Source: Candidatus Woesebacteria bacterium (GTDB lineage: Bacteria; Patescibacteriota; Microgenomatia; UBA8517). From it: DNA of 40,440 nt. The stretch lies in NCBI GenBank assembly GCA_020060845.1, contig JAGUZK010000042.1, forward strand, positions 1 through 40,440, read 5' to 3'. Positions 10,401 through 18,759 of this stretch are shown one piece after another. Under the pieces are notes generated by a model. It saw nothing but the letters and a program-made list of their open reading frames with translations. It ran no database searches and had not been told where the DNA came from. The translations under genes were made by a program, and so were the position numbers. How positions within the stretch are numbered: the first letter of the stretch is position 1; each line of letters opens with the position of its first letter.

Positions 10401-10974
10401 AAAACCCATTAGCGAAATATTGAAGAATTTTGAGGATATTAGCGATTATAAGATTTCTGATGTTTTAGATGTTAATTTTACATCAGAGATTGGGAACTCA
10501 GTGAGCATAGTGGGAGTGTTAAATGATCTTAGGGTTATTGTTACTAAAAAATCTGGACAAGAGATGGCGTTTGCTAAGATAAAGGATGATACAGGAGTAA
10601 TAAATGTTGTCATTTTTCCCTCAGTCTATGCTAAGGTGAGAAATTGGCTGGTTGAAGATGCACCCTATCTTATTTCAGGGACAGTTGATAGGAAAGAGGA
10701 AGATGTTTCATTAATCGTTGATTCAATAAAAGACGAAGAGGCTATCATTGCTGAAAAGGATGTTGCTGTTATATCCATACCAGAGCATACAGATAAGGTT
10801 GCGATGGAAAAGCTAAAAAATGTTTTAGTGTCTAATCCTGGGGATCACAAAGTTTGTCTGGTCTTTGAGGGAAAAAGAAAAACTAGACTAAATTTAGATA
10901 TCAGGATAAACTGGAGCCAGCCTCTTCGGCAAGAGATTAGAAAAATATTAGGATCTGGAGGCTATAAAGATTAG
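7495..10974 (+). CDS. dnaE: DNA polymerase III subunit alpha
   Basis: N-terminal PHP 'FVHLHVHTEYSLLDG', polymerase core 'RGSAAGSLVSYVLGIT...SPPDIDFDVADDRREEI', C-terminal OB fold; ATGA overlap with gatB. Confidence 0.96.
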   Translation: MSTFNFVHLHVHTEYSLLDGLSNIKKLIAYVAKLGMNSLAITDHGVMYGAIEFYKESLKQGIKPIIGMEGYVTTSLEKKIKDNFHITLLAKDYEGYKNLMKLTSIAHLKGFYYKPRFTIEILNELRRGLICLSGCPAAQIPSLLIEGNYPEAKKLAESYLDIFGDDFFLEIQRHNYKSVIDKVEGAELKEQIRKRAVEEEAYEKGIIKLSRDLGIPIVATNDAHYITQDDAQAQDALVCIATGKNISDIKRLRYIDNPDYYIKTPEEMEELFIDLPEAVKNTVEIAERCSIEIPLGKWSFPSFPIPEGINADEYLKKIAFSKLKKKIPDAKEEEIKRLDYELGIISQKGYSTYFLIMMELANWANEKGIITNTRGSAAGSLVSYVLGITTVNPIKYYLPFERFLNPYRPSPPDIDFDVADDRREEILRHIADTYGHDRVAQICTFGRMLSRAAVRDVARVLGYPYSVGDRIAKLIPPPKQGFPVTIPKALKEVETLRNLYDSDEDVKKIIDLAIQLEGCARHLSVHAAGVVVAPSEITNLVPVQLEPSGDKIITQYEMHAAEDVGLIKFDILGIRNLSILGAAIKIVEDTCGKKVNIREIPLDDKKTFEMLARGDTMGVFQLGSAGMTKFLKELKPSRIEDIMAMVALYRPGPISQIPEYIKRKHNPKLVKYLDPRMEKFLGASYGLIVYQDDLLFCAIELAGYTWEEADKFRKAVGKKIPEEMAAQKERFTKGIIEHGQTAEFAEELWKLFEPFQSYGFNKAHAASYGLVAYQTAYMKANYPVEYMCALMSAESSDTDKVAEAVNECRRLGIEVLPPDINRSAVGFSIEDYPASKYKKAIRFGLNAIKNVGEAAIDSIISAREKGEFTSFMDFICRVDSRRVNKKVLESLIKVGALSRFGKRAALLKKVEEYKKGPTSKIKDENQSELFSSEDIGQKNDFDIIEDIDELPDKEIEVLERELLGFSISAKPISEILKNFEDISDYKISDVLDVNFTSEIGNSVSIVGVLNDLRVIVTKKSGQEMAFAKIKDDTGVINVVIFPSVYAKVRNWLVEDAPYLISGTVDRKEEDVSLIVDSIKDEEAIIAEKDVAVISIPEHTDKVAMEKLKNVLVSNPGDHKVCLVFEGKRKTRLNLDIRINWSQPLRQEIRKILGSGGYKD

Positions 10975-10982
10975 AGTTGCGG

Positions 10983-11011
10983 TTGATGACAGGTTCCAAG
11001 TAGTGTAGAAT
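10983..11011 (+). promoter_or_regulatory. Sigma-70-like promoter for rplS
   Basis: TTGATG-17-TAGAAT; ATG at 11022, 10 nt after the -10. Confidence 0.55.
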
Positions 11012-11021
11012 ACCTTTTGTT

Positions 11022-11366
11022 ATGGCATTAAATTTAAGTTTCAAAGACGTAAAATTTGGTATAGGAGACAAAATAAGAGTCTCCCAATCTGTAAAAGAAG
11101 GCGATAAGACAAGAAGCCAGCATTTTGAGGGAACAGTCATTGCTATAAAAGGAAGTCCAGAGACAAGAACGTTTACTGTTAGGAAAGTTGGCGAGCAGAA
11201 TATAGGAATAGAGAAGATCTTTCCAATTAATGCCCCCACAATCACAAGTGTTTCTATAATAAAAAAACTTTCGAGGGGAACCAGACGGGCAAAAATATAC
11301 TATATTAGGAACAAGTCCAAAAGGCAAATTGATAAAATAGGTACAAGGTCGACAAGACGCAAGTAG
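11022..11366 (+). CDS. rplS: 50S ribosomal protein L19
   Basis: 'FGIGDKIRVSQSVKEGDKTRSQHFEGTVIAIKG...FTVRKVGEQNIGIEKIFPINAPTI...RRAKIYYIRN'. Confidence 0.94.
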   Translation: MALNLSFKDVKFGIGDKIRVSQSVKEGDKTRSQHFEGTVIAIKGSPETRTFTVRKVGEQNIGIEKIFPINAPTITSVSIIKKLSRGTRRAKIYYIRNKSKRQIDKIGTRSTRRK

Positions 11367-11385
11367 ATGACCTCCTGTTGAGAAC

Positions 11386-11730
11386 GTGGGAAGTGTTTTA
11401 GAAGGTGATCGTGGTGAAATTCAAGCTTGCGGATTCCTTAGAAAGCGGGGGTACTTAATTCTTTTTAGAAACTTCAGGTCTAAGTTCGGAGAGATTGATA
11501 TAATAGCTAAAGATGGCAAAGAACTGGTTTTTGTCGAAGTAAAGAAGAGAAGAGTATCTAAATTTGGTTCGTCTGTAGAGGCGGTTACCAGACGCAAGAT
11601 TGATAAGATTTTAAAAACAATTGACTATTTTTTTCTAATCCACAAGAGCTTCAAGAATAATAGATACAGGTTTGATGTCATTGGCCTTGATGGTGAGAAA
11701 TTAACCCATATTAAAAATGCATTAGCCTAA
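11386..11730 (+). CDS. YraN family protein (UPF0102, endonuclease-like)
   Basis: 'GDRGEIQACGFLRKRGYLILFRNFRSKFGEIDIIAKDGKELVFVEVKKR'; GTG start. Confidence 0.9.
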   Translation: MGSVLEGDRGEIQACGFLRKRGYLILFRNFRSKFGEIDIIAKDGKELVFVEVKKRRVSKFGSSVEAVTRRKIDKILKTIDYFFLIHKSFKNNRYRFDVIGLDGEKLTHIKNALA

Positions 11731-11732
11731 TT

Positions 11733-12506
11733 TTATTCGGAGATGCAAAAGAAGCCGCCTATTGGAGAGACCTCAGTAATTTTTTGATCTGGAGTTAGAA
11801 ATACTGAGTGCGCTCCTCCATCTAGGTTCAATAGGTCCAATATGTCTATACCTAGATATTTTTCAAGTTTGTTTACTATATTTGTTATTTCAGAAAGCGA
11901 CGGGCCTTGAAGTCTGTTCTCTGAGAATAGAACCATAAAAATAACGCTTCCACTATTGGAGGTTGCAACTAAAATTCTTCTTGATTTCTCCTTATTAGTA
12001 AAGTTTTTGTCGAGATTTGAATTGCCTTTAATAAGCAGCGGACCGCTTTGAAGTGCTATGTCTGAGTCCAAATTCGGTTCGTTTGATATAAAAGCCTTAT
12101 TGTCTTTTATATAAAAAAAACCATCAAACATCCGGCTTGCAATGGCATCACTTAACTTATTATTGTCTGAGATAAATAATCCAATGTGTTTATAGTCTTT
12201 ACCATAGAACCCGGCACTTACTAGGTAAATACAATCGTGTTGTATTGCTATCTTTTCGGAAGTTTCTTTTTGCTGAAGGTTTGTAAAAAGGCTTATTTTT
12301 CTCACATCGTTGACCTCAAACCATGATATGTAGTACCCATCAATGTTTAATCCTGTTTTTGCGGGAAGAGCACTCCCTTTTTGATTGCTTATTTGCTGGG
12401 AGTAATTGTTGCGGTTATCAACAAAAGCCTTATTTGCCCTAAGTGAAATGTAGAATAATGGAATGACAGAAATTACTATGAGTGAAAAAATATTTTTTTT
12501 CTGCAT
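11733..12506 (-). CDS. Phosphodiester glycosidase (NAGPA-like/DUF2233) domain protein
   Basis: 'LQSGPLLIKGN...RRILVATSNSGSVIFMVLF...DLLNLDGGAHSVFL'; N-terminal signal/TM; ATG at 12506 preferred. Confidence 0.75.
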   Translation of the reverse strand: MQKKNIFSLIVISVIPLFYISLRANKAFVDNRNNYSQQISNQKGSALPAKTGLNIDGYYISWFEVNDVRKISLFTNLQQKETSEKIAIQHDCIYLVSAGFYGKDYKHIGLFISDNNKLSDAIASRMFDGFFYIKDNKAFISNEPNLDSDIALQSGPLLIKGNSNLDKNFTNKEKSRRILVATSNSGSVIFMVLFSENRLQGPSLSEITNIVNKLEKYLGIDILDLLNLDGGAHSVFLTPDQKITEVSPIGGFFCISE

Positions 12507-12510
12507 GGAG

Positions 12511-13398
12511 CTAGAGGTAGTTGACAAACTTTGTCTCCACATCTACCTCACAATTGTATTCTTTTGTTGGGGCTGATACAAAAGAATACTTACAAATTAA
12601 CTTTTTATTATTTTCTGACCACCTTACTGGGATGTGATTTTTGGGTTTTGCACTTTCTGTTGCAGTATGTGGGGTCAAGAGTATTTCACTTTTGTTTTCA
12701 AGATTAAAGACGTATAAATCAGTTCCTTCTTTTGCTGATTTTATGTCATTGTAAGCAATCAAAAGGCTATCTTCTGACCAAACACAATTTTTCTTATTGT
12801 AACCTACGAGATAGGGATTTACACCAGTGATTGCTGATAAAAAGAGTGCTGGCTTTGGAGCGGGGGACCATGATTCAAAACATATGTCTTTTTTATCGGG
12901 TGATACATTAACTTTGGAAAAACCCACAATACCGACGTCTGCAGCAAAATCCTCCTTCTTAACTAAAATCTCTTCATTTCCTTGACTGTCACTATTAACA
13001 ATATTTCCATTTTTGATACTTATGTTATAGATCTTCTGAGTGGGAGTTGGCGAGGGAAGAGCAGTAATTTCTTGAGTAGTTTCCTTGATCTCTTGATTTT
13101 TGGCTTTGCGGTTCTGAAAGTAGAGAACACCAACCACCGCCCAGATTAAAAGTGCTAGTATCAAGACAGCATATATAAAGTAATCAATAAGTGAACGTTT
13201 TTTTGTGTAGGATATTACTGAGCTGTTATTTTGTTCTTGATTAACATTTTGTGTGACAGGAACATTGGCTTCAATGTCTGCTTTTGCTGGCTGAGCTTGG
13301 GCTTGCGTGCTCATTGGGTTTTGAACACCAGGCTGTTCATTTATTGGGGGCTGTTCTTCTGTCTTGGTTGATGGTGGGACCGAAGGGATGTCGTCCAT
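12511..13398 (-). CDS. Hypothetical single-TM protein with Pro/Gln-rich N-terminus and WD40/TolB-like beta-propeller fragment
   Basis: TM 'YFIYAVLILALLIWAVVGVLYF'; repeats such as 'VNVSPDKKDICFESWSP', 'WSEDSLLIAYNDIKSAKEGTDLYVFNLENKSEILLT', 'RWSENNKKLICKYSF'. Confidence 0.6.
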   Translation of the reverse strand: MDDIPSVPPSTKTEEQPPINEQPGVQNPMSTQAQAQPAKADIEANVPVTQNVNQEQNNSSVISYTKKRSLIDYFIYAVLILALLIWAVVGVLYFQNRKAKNQEIKETTQEITALPSPTPTQKIYNISIKNGNIVNSDSQGNEEILVKKEDFAADVGIVGFSKVNVSPDKKDICFESWSPAPKPALFLSAITGVNPYLVGYNKKNCVWSEDSLLIAYNDIKSAKEGTDLYVFNLENKSEILLTPHTATESAKPKNHIPVRWSENNKKLICKYSFVSAPTKEYNCEVDVETKFVNYL

Positions 13399-13452
13399 AA
13401 CTCATTATGGACATATACGGGAGGGGATTTCAATAGCTAATTTATTTGCTTG

Positions 13453-13482
13453 TTGACTTAAGCTGGCAATTGCTTCTATGAT
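13453..13482 (+). promoter_or_regulatory. Sigma-70-like promoter for the DUF2905-like gene
   Basis: TTGACT-18-TATGAT; ATG at 13491, 8 nt after the -10. Confidence 0.6.
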
Positions 13483-13490
13483 TATCTAAC

Positions 13491-13700
13491 ATGAGTGCGT
13501 TTAGATTATTTCTTCTTTGTTATTTGATTGCTGTAGGGTTTATTTATGCCCTAAGAGTAAAGGGGAAATCTGAGATTATTCTCCCTGGGGATATCTATAT
13601 TGAGAAAAAGGGAATAAATATTTATATACCAATTTCTTCCTCTTTACTTTTGTCAATTGTAATGTATATTATCTTTCGTACATTGATTAATGGTAACTAA
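13491..13700 (+). CDS. DUF2905-like small membrane protein
   Basis: 'GKSEIILPGDIYIEKKGINIYIPISSSLLLSIVMYIIFRTL' resembles the PGDI..iPi..sl.lSi pattern of DUF2905. Confidence 0.6.
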   Translation: MSAFRLFLLCYLIAVGFIYALRVKGKSEIILPGDIYIEKKGINIYIPISSSLLLSIVMYIIFRTLINGN

Positions 13701-14379
13701 TAAAACTAAGAAAGGAACCGGCTTAAAGATATCTGCAAAAAGTGCTTTAGATAGTGCAAGCAAAGAAAGATCGCTTCACAAAAAGACAACAAAGCCCTTT
13801 TTTTTGACTAAGAAGGCTATAGCTTTTTTCCTTATTCTGGTAGTCATAGGCATTCTATATCTTAGTAAGGGGCTCTTTATTGCAGCAACAGTCAACGGTA
13901 AACCAATTTTCAGATATCAGATTATTCGCCAGCTGGAAAAAGAATCAGGCAAGAGAGTGTTGGAGAATTCTATTGTCAAAGAATTGATACTTCAGGCTGC
14001 CAAAAGCAATAATTACGCTGTTTCTGATTCTGAGATAGACAAGCAAATTGAGGATATAAGGAAGAATCTTGAGCAGGGGGGTACCAATCTGGATGATGCG
14101 CTTAAGATGGAAGGCCAAACAATGGAAAGCCTGCGAGATGCCCTCAAGCTCCAAAGGCTTGCCGAGATGCTTGTGGAGGACAAGACGTTTGTAAGCGAGG
14201 AAGAAATTGAGAAGTACTTCAATGAGAACAAACAAAGCTTTGGCGAAGACACTAAATATGAAGCAGTCAAAGATCAGATTTCAAGTCAGCTTAAGTCACA
14301 GAAGTTTCAGACTGAGATTGAAAAATTCCTTACTGACCTCAGAAATAAGTATAAAATAATTTACTTCGTAAATTACTGA
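13690..14379 (+). CDS. SurA N-terminal domain-like (foldase-type) membrane-anchored protein without recognisable PPIase domain
   Basis: N-terminal TM then 'VNGKPIFRYQIIRQLEKESGKRVLENSIVKELILQAAKSNNYAVSDSEIDKQIEDIR...VSEEEIEKYFNENK'. Confidence 0.7.
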   Translation: MVTNKTKKGTGLKISAKSALDSASKERSLHKKTTKPFFLTKKAIAFFLILVVIGILYLSKGLFIAATVNGKPIFRYQIIRQLEKESGKRVLENSIVKELILQAAKSNNYAVSDSEIDKQIEDIRKNLEQGGTNLDDALKMEGQTMESLRDALKLQRLAEMLVEDKTFVSEEEIEKYFNENKQSFGEDTKYEAVKDQISSQLKSQKFQTEIEKFLTDLRNKYKIIYFVNY

Positions 14380-14382
14380 TTT

Positions 14383-14411
14383 TTGTCATATCTTAATTTC
14401 TAGAATATAAT
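14383..14411 (+). promoter_or_regulatory. Sigma-70-like promoter for ruvC
   Basis: TTGTCA-17-TATAAT; ATG at 14420, 8 nt after the -10. Confidence 0.65.
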
Positions 14412-14419
14412 TCAAGTAA

Positions 14420-14920
14420 ATGATTGTTCTTGGTATAGATCCAGGTACTGCAACTACTGGATATGGTGTTTTGAGAGTGAATTCTAATAATAGTTTGGAT
14501 GTTGTAACATGGGGTTTGATAGAAACGGACAAAGGTGGCTATAAGGAGAAAAGACTTGAGCATATATTTGATGAAGTTGTAGAGATAATCAAAAAGTACA
14601 CTCCTGATTTTTTTGTGATGGAAAAGGTATTTTTTGCAAGTAATGCAAAGACCGCAATTGATGTTGGTCAAGCACAAGGGGTCATGCTTCTTGCGGCATC
14701 TAGAATGAAAGTCAAGGTTATAGAATATGCTCCAGCTACTGTTAAGAAAATAATTACAGGAAATGGAAAGGCAGGGAAAAAGGATATCCAAAGGCAAGTG
14801 CGCAAGCTGTTGGGGAATGGTATTAAAAGTAAAGCCCACAAGAAAACTCATTTTGATAATGCAGCTGATGCTTTGGCAATTGCCCTGACTTATATATTGA
14901 GCGTTGGTGGGAGAATTTGA
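14420..14920 (+). CDS. ruvC: Crossover junction endodeoxyribonuclease RuvC
   Basis: 'VLGIDPGTATTGYGV', 'MEKVFFASNAKTAIDVGQAQGV', 'HFDNAADALAIALTY'. Confidence 0.95.
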   Translation: MIVLGIDPGTATTGYGVLRVNSNNSLDVVTWGLIETDKGGYKEKRLEHIFDEVVEIIKKYTPDFFVMEKVFFASNAKTAIDVGQAQGVMLLAASRMKVKVIEYAPATVKKIITGNGKAGKKDIQRQVRKLLGNGIKSKAHKKTHFDNAADALAIALTYILSVGGRI

Positions 14921-14943
14921 AAAGGGAGGGGGTGATATATGGC

Positions 14944-15192
14944 ATGTTTAAGATCGGAAAGGTAACTCACTATTACGATAAGATTGGAGTAGCTATCATT
15001 GAGTTGATTGCAGATTTGGCGGTAGGTGAGAAGATTAAGTTTGTTAGAGGCGGGGAGGACCTTTTTGAACAGACGGTTGATTCTATTCAAGTTGAACATA
15101 ACAAAATAGACTCAGCTAAAAGTGGCAGCATAATAGGGCTTAAAGTCGCTCAGCCTGTTAAGGAAGGTGCTGAGGTTTTTAAGATCTCATAA
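14944..15192 (+). CDS. Translation elongation factor-like (EF-Tu domain 2-like) small protein
   Basis: 'MFKIGKVTHYYDKIGVAIIELIADLAVGEKIKFVRGGEDLFEQTVDSIQVEHNKIDSAKSGSIIGLKVAQPVKEGAEVFKI'; strong SD GGGAGGGGGTG upstream. Confidence 0.75.
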   Translation: MFKIGKVTHYYDKIGVAIIELIADLAVGEKIKFVRGGEDLFEQTVDSIQVEHNKIDSAKSGSIIGLKVAQPVKEGAEVFKIS

Positions 15193-15211
15193 GAGTAGTG
15201 CCTTTAGCGGT

Positions 15212-15616
15212 ATGACAGTTCGATCTAAAAAGGGGAGGGTTTTATGGGAAAAGGCACCAGATGTGGAAAAAATATGCTCTGAAATAGTATCTGAAGCTGG
15301 CCTAGATTGGATTGTAGAAAAAAATTTGTATTTTTGCCGTTCCCATAATTCAAAGACAAGAGCATATGCCCGGATATGGGGGTTGGGAAGGTTGTGGCAG
15401 AGGGTATTGGATACAGATCCGCGGTATATTATTGAAGTAATCTCCGAAAGATTTGATAAACTTGATTATCTAATGAAAAAAAAGGTCTTAATCCATGAAT
15501 TAGTTCACATTCCTAAAAATTTTTCCGGGAGCTTAGTTCCTCATATAAAGGCAAGAGGTCCTCGAAATTTCCATAGTAAGGTAAATAGTATTTTTTCAAA
15601 GATTAGATCTTTATGA
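15212..15616 (+). CDS. Putative phage-type metallopeptidase
   Basis: Zinc motif 'LIHELVHIPKNFSGSLVPHIKARGPRNFHSKV' (HExxH plus downstream His). ORF opens at 15167; ATG at 15212 is plausible. Confidence 0.7.
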   Translation: MTVRSKKGRVLWEKAPDVEKICSEIVSEAGLDWIVEKNLYFCRSHNSKTRAYARIWGLGRLWQRVLDTDPRYIIEVISERFDKLDYLMKKKVLIHELVHIPKNFSGSLVPHIKARGPRNFHSKVNSIFSKIRSL

Positions 15617-16272
15617 AAGTTTTGTTATTGACAGGAGACGATGAGGAAAAGGTACAAAAGAGGCTTTTTGATATTATTAAAAATTCACAAGAAAAAGGAT
15701 TTGCAATAGAAAGACTTGAAACTTCAGAAGATTTGGGTAAGTTATCACAAGGCCTTTTTTTTAGCAAGAAAACGGTAATTGTAGATGGGAAAATTATTGC
15801 TTCCAAAAGGCTAGAGGAATGGTTTAGACAGAATTTATCAAATCCAGATTTGGCTGTTGTTATAGCTAGTAAGAAAGAGGTAGAACTTTCAAGGTTGGGA
15901 ATAAATAATGCCAAGGTGGAAAGGTACAATTTGCCAAAGATTTTGTGGAATTTTTTGGATAGCCTCAAGAGAGGAAATTCTAAAATAAGCATTGGTCTTC
16001 TTAAGAAACTTCTAATTAAAGAACCGCCAGAGTTAATATTGTATTTTATGGGGCAACGGTTCGTCCAAATGTATCTAGTCAGCAAATACCCTAAGGTTGT
16101 TAGATTGAATGAATGGCAGAAAACTAAACTAGTGGTACAGTCAAGTGGACTTAGCCTGGATGAGATTAGGTCTTTAATTGGGGAAATATGTGAAATAGAC
16201 TATTTGTCGAAAGTTGGGAAGGCGGATTTGCCAACCTATCTTGATTTATTTATTATAAAGAACCTACAATAA
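15613..16272 (+). CDS. holA: DNA polymerase III delta subunit-like protein (short HolA)
   Basis: 'LTGDDEEKVQKRL...FFSKKTVIVDG...DSLKRGNSKISIGLLKKLLIKEPPELILYFMGQRFVQMYLVSK'; only 219 aa. Confidence 0.6.
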   Translation: MKVLLLTGDDEEKVQKRLFDIIKNSQEKGFAIERLETSEDLGKLSQGLFFSKKTVIVDGKIIASKRLEEWFRQNLSNPDLAVVIASKKEVELSRLGINNAKVERYNLPKILWNFLDSLKRGNSKISIGLLKKLLIKEPPELILYFMGQRFVQMYLVSKYPKVVRLNEWQKTKLVVQSSGLSLDEIRSLIGEICEIDYLSKVGKADLPTYLDLFIIKNLQ

Positions 16273-16280
16273 AGGACATA

Positions 16281-17639
16281 ATGGCTGTCTCATTTAATTT
16301 CTCAATATTCAAAAGTTATGATATTAGGGGAATTTATCCGAATGATTTGGATGAGAAATTTGCTTATCTTTTGGGCAGAGCGTATTCTAGTGTTGTAAGA
16401 CCCCAAAGGGAAGTATTAGTTGGTGAAGATGTGAGATTACATTCCCACTCTCTTAAGGAAGCTCTCATCAGGGGACTGCTTGATAGCGGAGTTAGTGTCT
16501 TGGATCTCGGTTTAATTACAACTGATATGTATTATTTTGCTGTGGGCAAACTTAAAACAGCAGGAGGTATAATGGTTACCGCTTCACATAATCCTTCAGA
16601 GTGGCATGGGTTTAAGATGGTTAGGGAAGGACCTGTAGCAATATCTCTTGAAACTGGCTTGTCCGAAATCAGAGACAAAATATTAAGTAATAGTTATGAC
16701 AGAGAAGAAAAAAAGGGCCAATTAAGAAGAGCTGATATTTTGGATGATTTTTGTGATTTTGTCCTTTCATGGTTTGCAGGCGTAAAAGTTAGACCCATGA
16801 AAGTTGCAATTAATCCTAATTTTGGCTATGCGGGTGTTGTTTTTAGGCGGATTGTAGAAAGAGGTAAACTTCCTATTACAATTGTGGGGTTAAATGATAC
16901 CCCCGATGGCTCGTTTCCGAAGGGTAGGCCAGACCCATTTATTCCCGAAAACAGGGTCGAGTTTTGTGATCTAGTAAAGTCAAGCAAGAGCGATCTGGGA
17001 GTTACATGGGATGCAGATGCAGATAGGGTTTTCTTTGTTGCAGATAATGGAGTATTTTTGGAGCCTTACTATTTGAATACTCTGCTAATTAAGATAATGC
17101 TTGATAAATTTCCAGGCGAAAAAATTATTTATGATCCAAGGTACGTTTGGGGACTTGAGGAAGCAATAGTAAATTCAAAGGGTATTCCTTTAATTTGTAG
17201 GGTTGGCCACTCTTATATTAAAGCTATGATGCGGGAAGTTAATGCTCTTTTTGCGGCAGAATCCAGTGGTCATACATATTATCGGGATTTTTGGTATGCA
17301 GATAGCGGGATGATACCGGTTGTGCAGATTTTAAGTTATTTGAGCACTTCTAAGAATGGGCTTTATGAAGCGGTTAAGGAGGTTATGGAAAAGTACTTCA
17401 TATCGGGTGAGATTAATTCAGAAGTAGCGGACAAAGAAGGAAAAATTGAGGAGATTGCACAAAGGTATTCAGACGCTAAGCAATCAAGATTAGATGGAAT
17501 TAGCATTGAGTATGATGATTGGAGGTTTTGTGTACGCCCTTCCAACACTGAGCCTCTACTTCGGTTGACTCTTGAGGCGAAATCGAAAAGGTTGATGGAA
17601 GAAAAAAGAGATGAAGTGTTAAAGATAATAAGAAGTTAA
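16281..17639 (+). CDS. Phosphomannomutase/phosphoglucomutase
   Basis: 'FKSYDIRGIYPNDL', 'GIMVTASHNPSEWHGFKMV', 'TWDADADRVFFVADNG', 'RPSNTEPLLRLTLEA'. Confidence 0.93.
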   Translation: MAVSFNFSIFKSYDIRGIYPNDLDEKFAYLLGRAYSSVVRPQREVLVGEDVRLHSHSLKEALIRGLLDSGVSVLDLGLITTDMYYFAVGKLKTAGGIMVTASHNPSEWHGFKMVREGPVAISLETGLSEIRDKILSNSYDREEKKGQLRRADILDDFCDFVLSWFAGVKVRPMKVAINPNFGYAGVVFRRIVERGKLPITIVGLNDTPDGSFPKGRPDPFIPENRVEFCDLVKSSKSDLGVTWDADADRVFFVADNGVFLEPYYLNTLLIKIMLDKFPGEKIIYDPRYVWGLEEAIVNSKGIPLICRVGHSYIKAMMREVNALFAAESSGHTYYRDFWYADSGMIPVVQILSYLSTSKNGLYEAVKEVMEKYFISGEINSEVADKEGKIEEIAQRYSDAKQSRLDGISIEYDDWRFCVRPSNTEPLLRLTLEAKSKRLMEEKRDEVLKIIRS

Positions 17640-18712
17640 TGAATAGTATTATTGACTCGAACACTGTAATAAAAGATATCGACAAAGGTGGAATATATGA
17701 TTCGATAACTTTGTTTCCAAAGCAGCTAAGTCATGCATGGGAGAGCCTACTTAAAGTTAGCATTCCAGATTCTTACCTTGATGTAGAGAACATTCTGATG
17801 TGTGGGATGGGCGGTTCCGGTCTCGGAGCTAGGATAATTGAGAGCGTTTACAGAAATGATCTCAAAATTCCACTGGTAAGAGTAAATGATTACAATATCC
17901 CTTCTTTTGTTGATGATAAGACTCTTGTTGTTGTTACTAGCTATTCTGGAAATACAGCCGAGTCTATATCTAATCTGCTTGAGGCACACAAAAGAAATGC
18001 AAAGATATTCACAATAGCAACAGGAGGAAAACTGATTGAACATTCTAAGGAGTTTAATATTCCTTTTCTTACTATTGATCCTGTTTATAATCCATCCAAC
18101 CAACCGCGTATGGCCATGGGTTACCTGACAGTTAGTCAGCTTGCTTTGTTGTCAAGGTGTAAGTTAATTGATTTTGATAGTAAACACTTATCAAGCATAT
18201 CCCAGGTTGCCGAGAGCTTGATTGATAAGTATAAAGTGGAAGTTCCAGGTATAGATAACTTAGCAAAGAAGATTGCTCTTCAAGCCAAAGATAAGATATT
18301 GCTTTTTATGTCTGCTGAACACCTGGTGGGGGCAGTTCATGCAGTTAATAACCAATTTAACGAGAATGCAAAATCCTTGACTTTTGATTTTACGATACCT
18401 GAGGCTAACCATCATCTACTTGAAGGACTTAAATTCCCTCTAAAAAATAGGGAAAATGTGGCTTTTATTCTTTTTAATTCAAGTATGTATAGTGAAAATA
18501 TCAGAAAAAGGTTTTTGATAACAAAGGAAGTTATATTAGAAAATGGCATTGGTGTTTTGGAATATACTGCATCGTCACAACTGCCGATATCGCAGGCATT
18601 TGAGATAATCCAGTTTGGATCTTTCTTGGCTTTTTACCTCGCCATTCTTTATAAACAGGATCCGACTCCTATTGTCTGGGTTGATTATTTCAAGAAGAGG
18701 ATCAATGAGTGA
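17639..18712 (+). CDS. Bifunctional phosphoglucose/phosphomannose isomerase
   Basis: 'ILMCGMGGSGLGARIIESVY', 'VVVTSYSGNTAESISNL', 'EANHHLLEGL'; ATG overlaps stop of upstream gene. Confidence 0.9.
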   Translation: MNSIIDSNTVIKDIDKGGIYDSITLFPKQLSHAWESLLKVSIPDSYLDVENILMCGMGGSGLGARIIESVYRNDLKIPLVRVNDYNIPSFVDDKTLVVVTSYSGNTAESISNLLEAHKRNAKIFTIATGGKLIEHSKEFNIPFLTIDPVYNPSNQPRMAMGYLTVSQLALLSRCKLIDFDSKHLSSISQVAESLIDKYKVEVPGIDNLAKKIALQAKDKILLFMSAEHLVGAVHAVNNQFNENAKSLTFDFTIPEANHHLLEGLKFPLKNRENVAFILFNSSMYSENIRKRFLITKEVILENGIGVLEYTASSQLPISQAFEIIQFGSFLAFYLAILYKQDPTPIVWVDYFKKRINE

Positions 18713-18721
18713 TTTTGTTTA

Positions 18722-18750
18722 TTGCAGAAACCGTAGACTGGTTCTATCAT
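18722..18750 (+). promoter_or_regulatory. Sigma-70-like promoter for ppsA
   Basis: TTGCAG-17-TATCAT; ATG at 18760, 9 nt after the -10. Confidence 0.55.
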
Positions 18751-18759
18751 AGTTAAAGT

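Noticed and set aside
12990-13400. Proline/glutamine-rich low-complexity stretch as a repeat element
   Set aside because: It is simply the disordered N-terminus and linker of the 12511-13398 protein; no nucleotide-level repeat unit.
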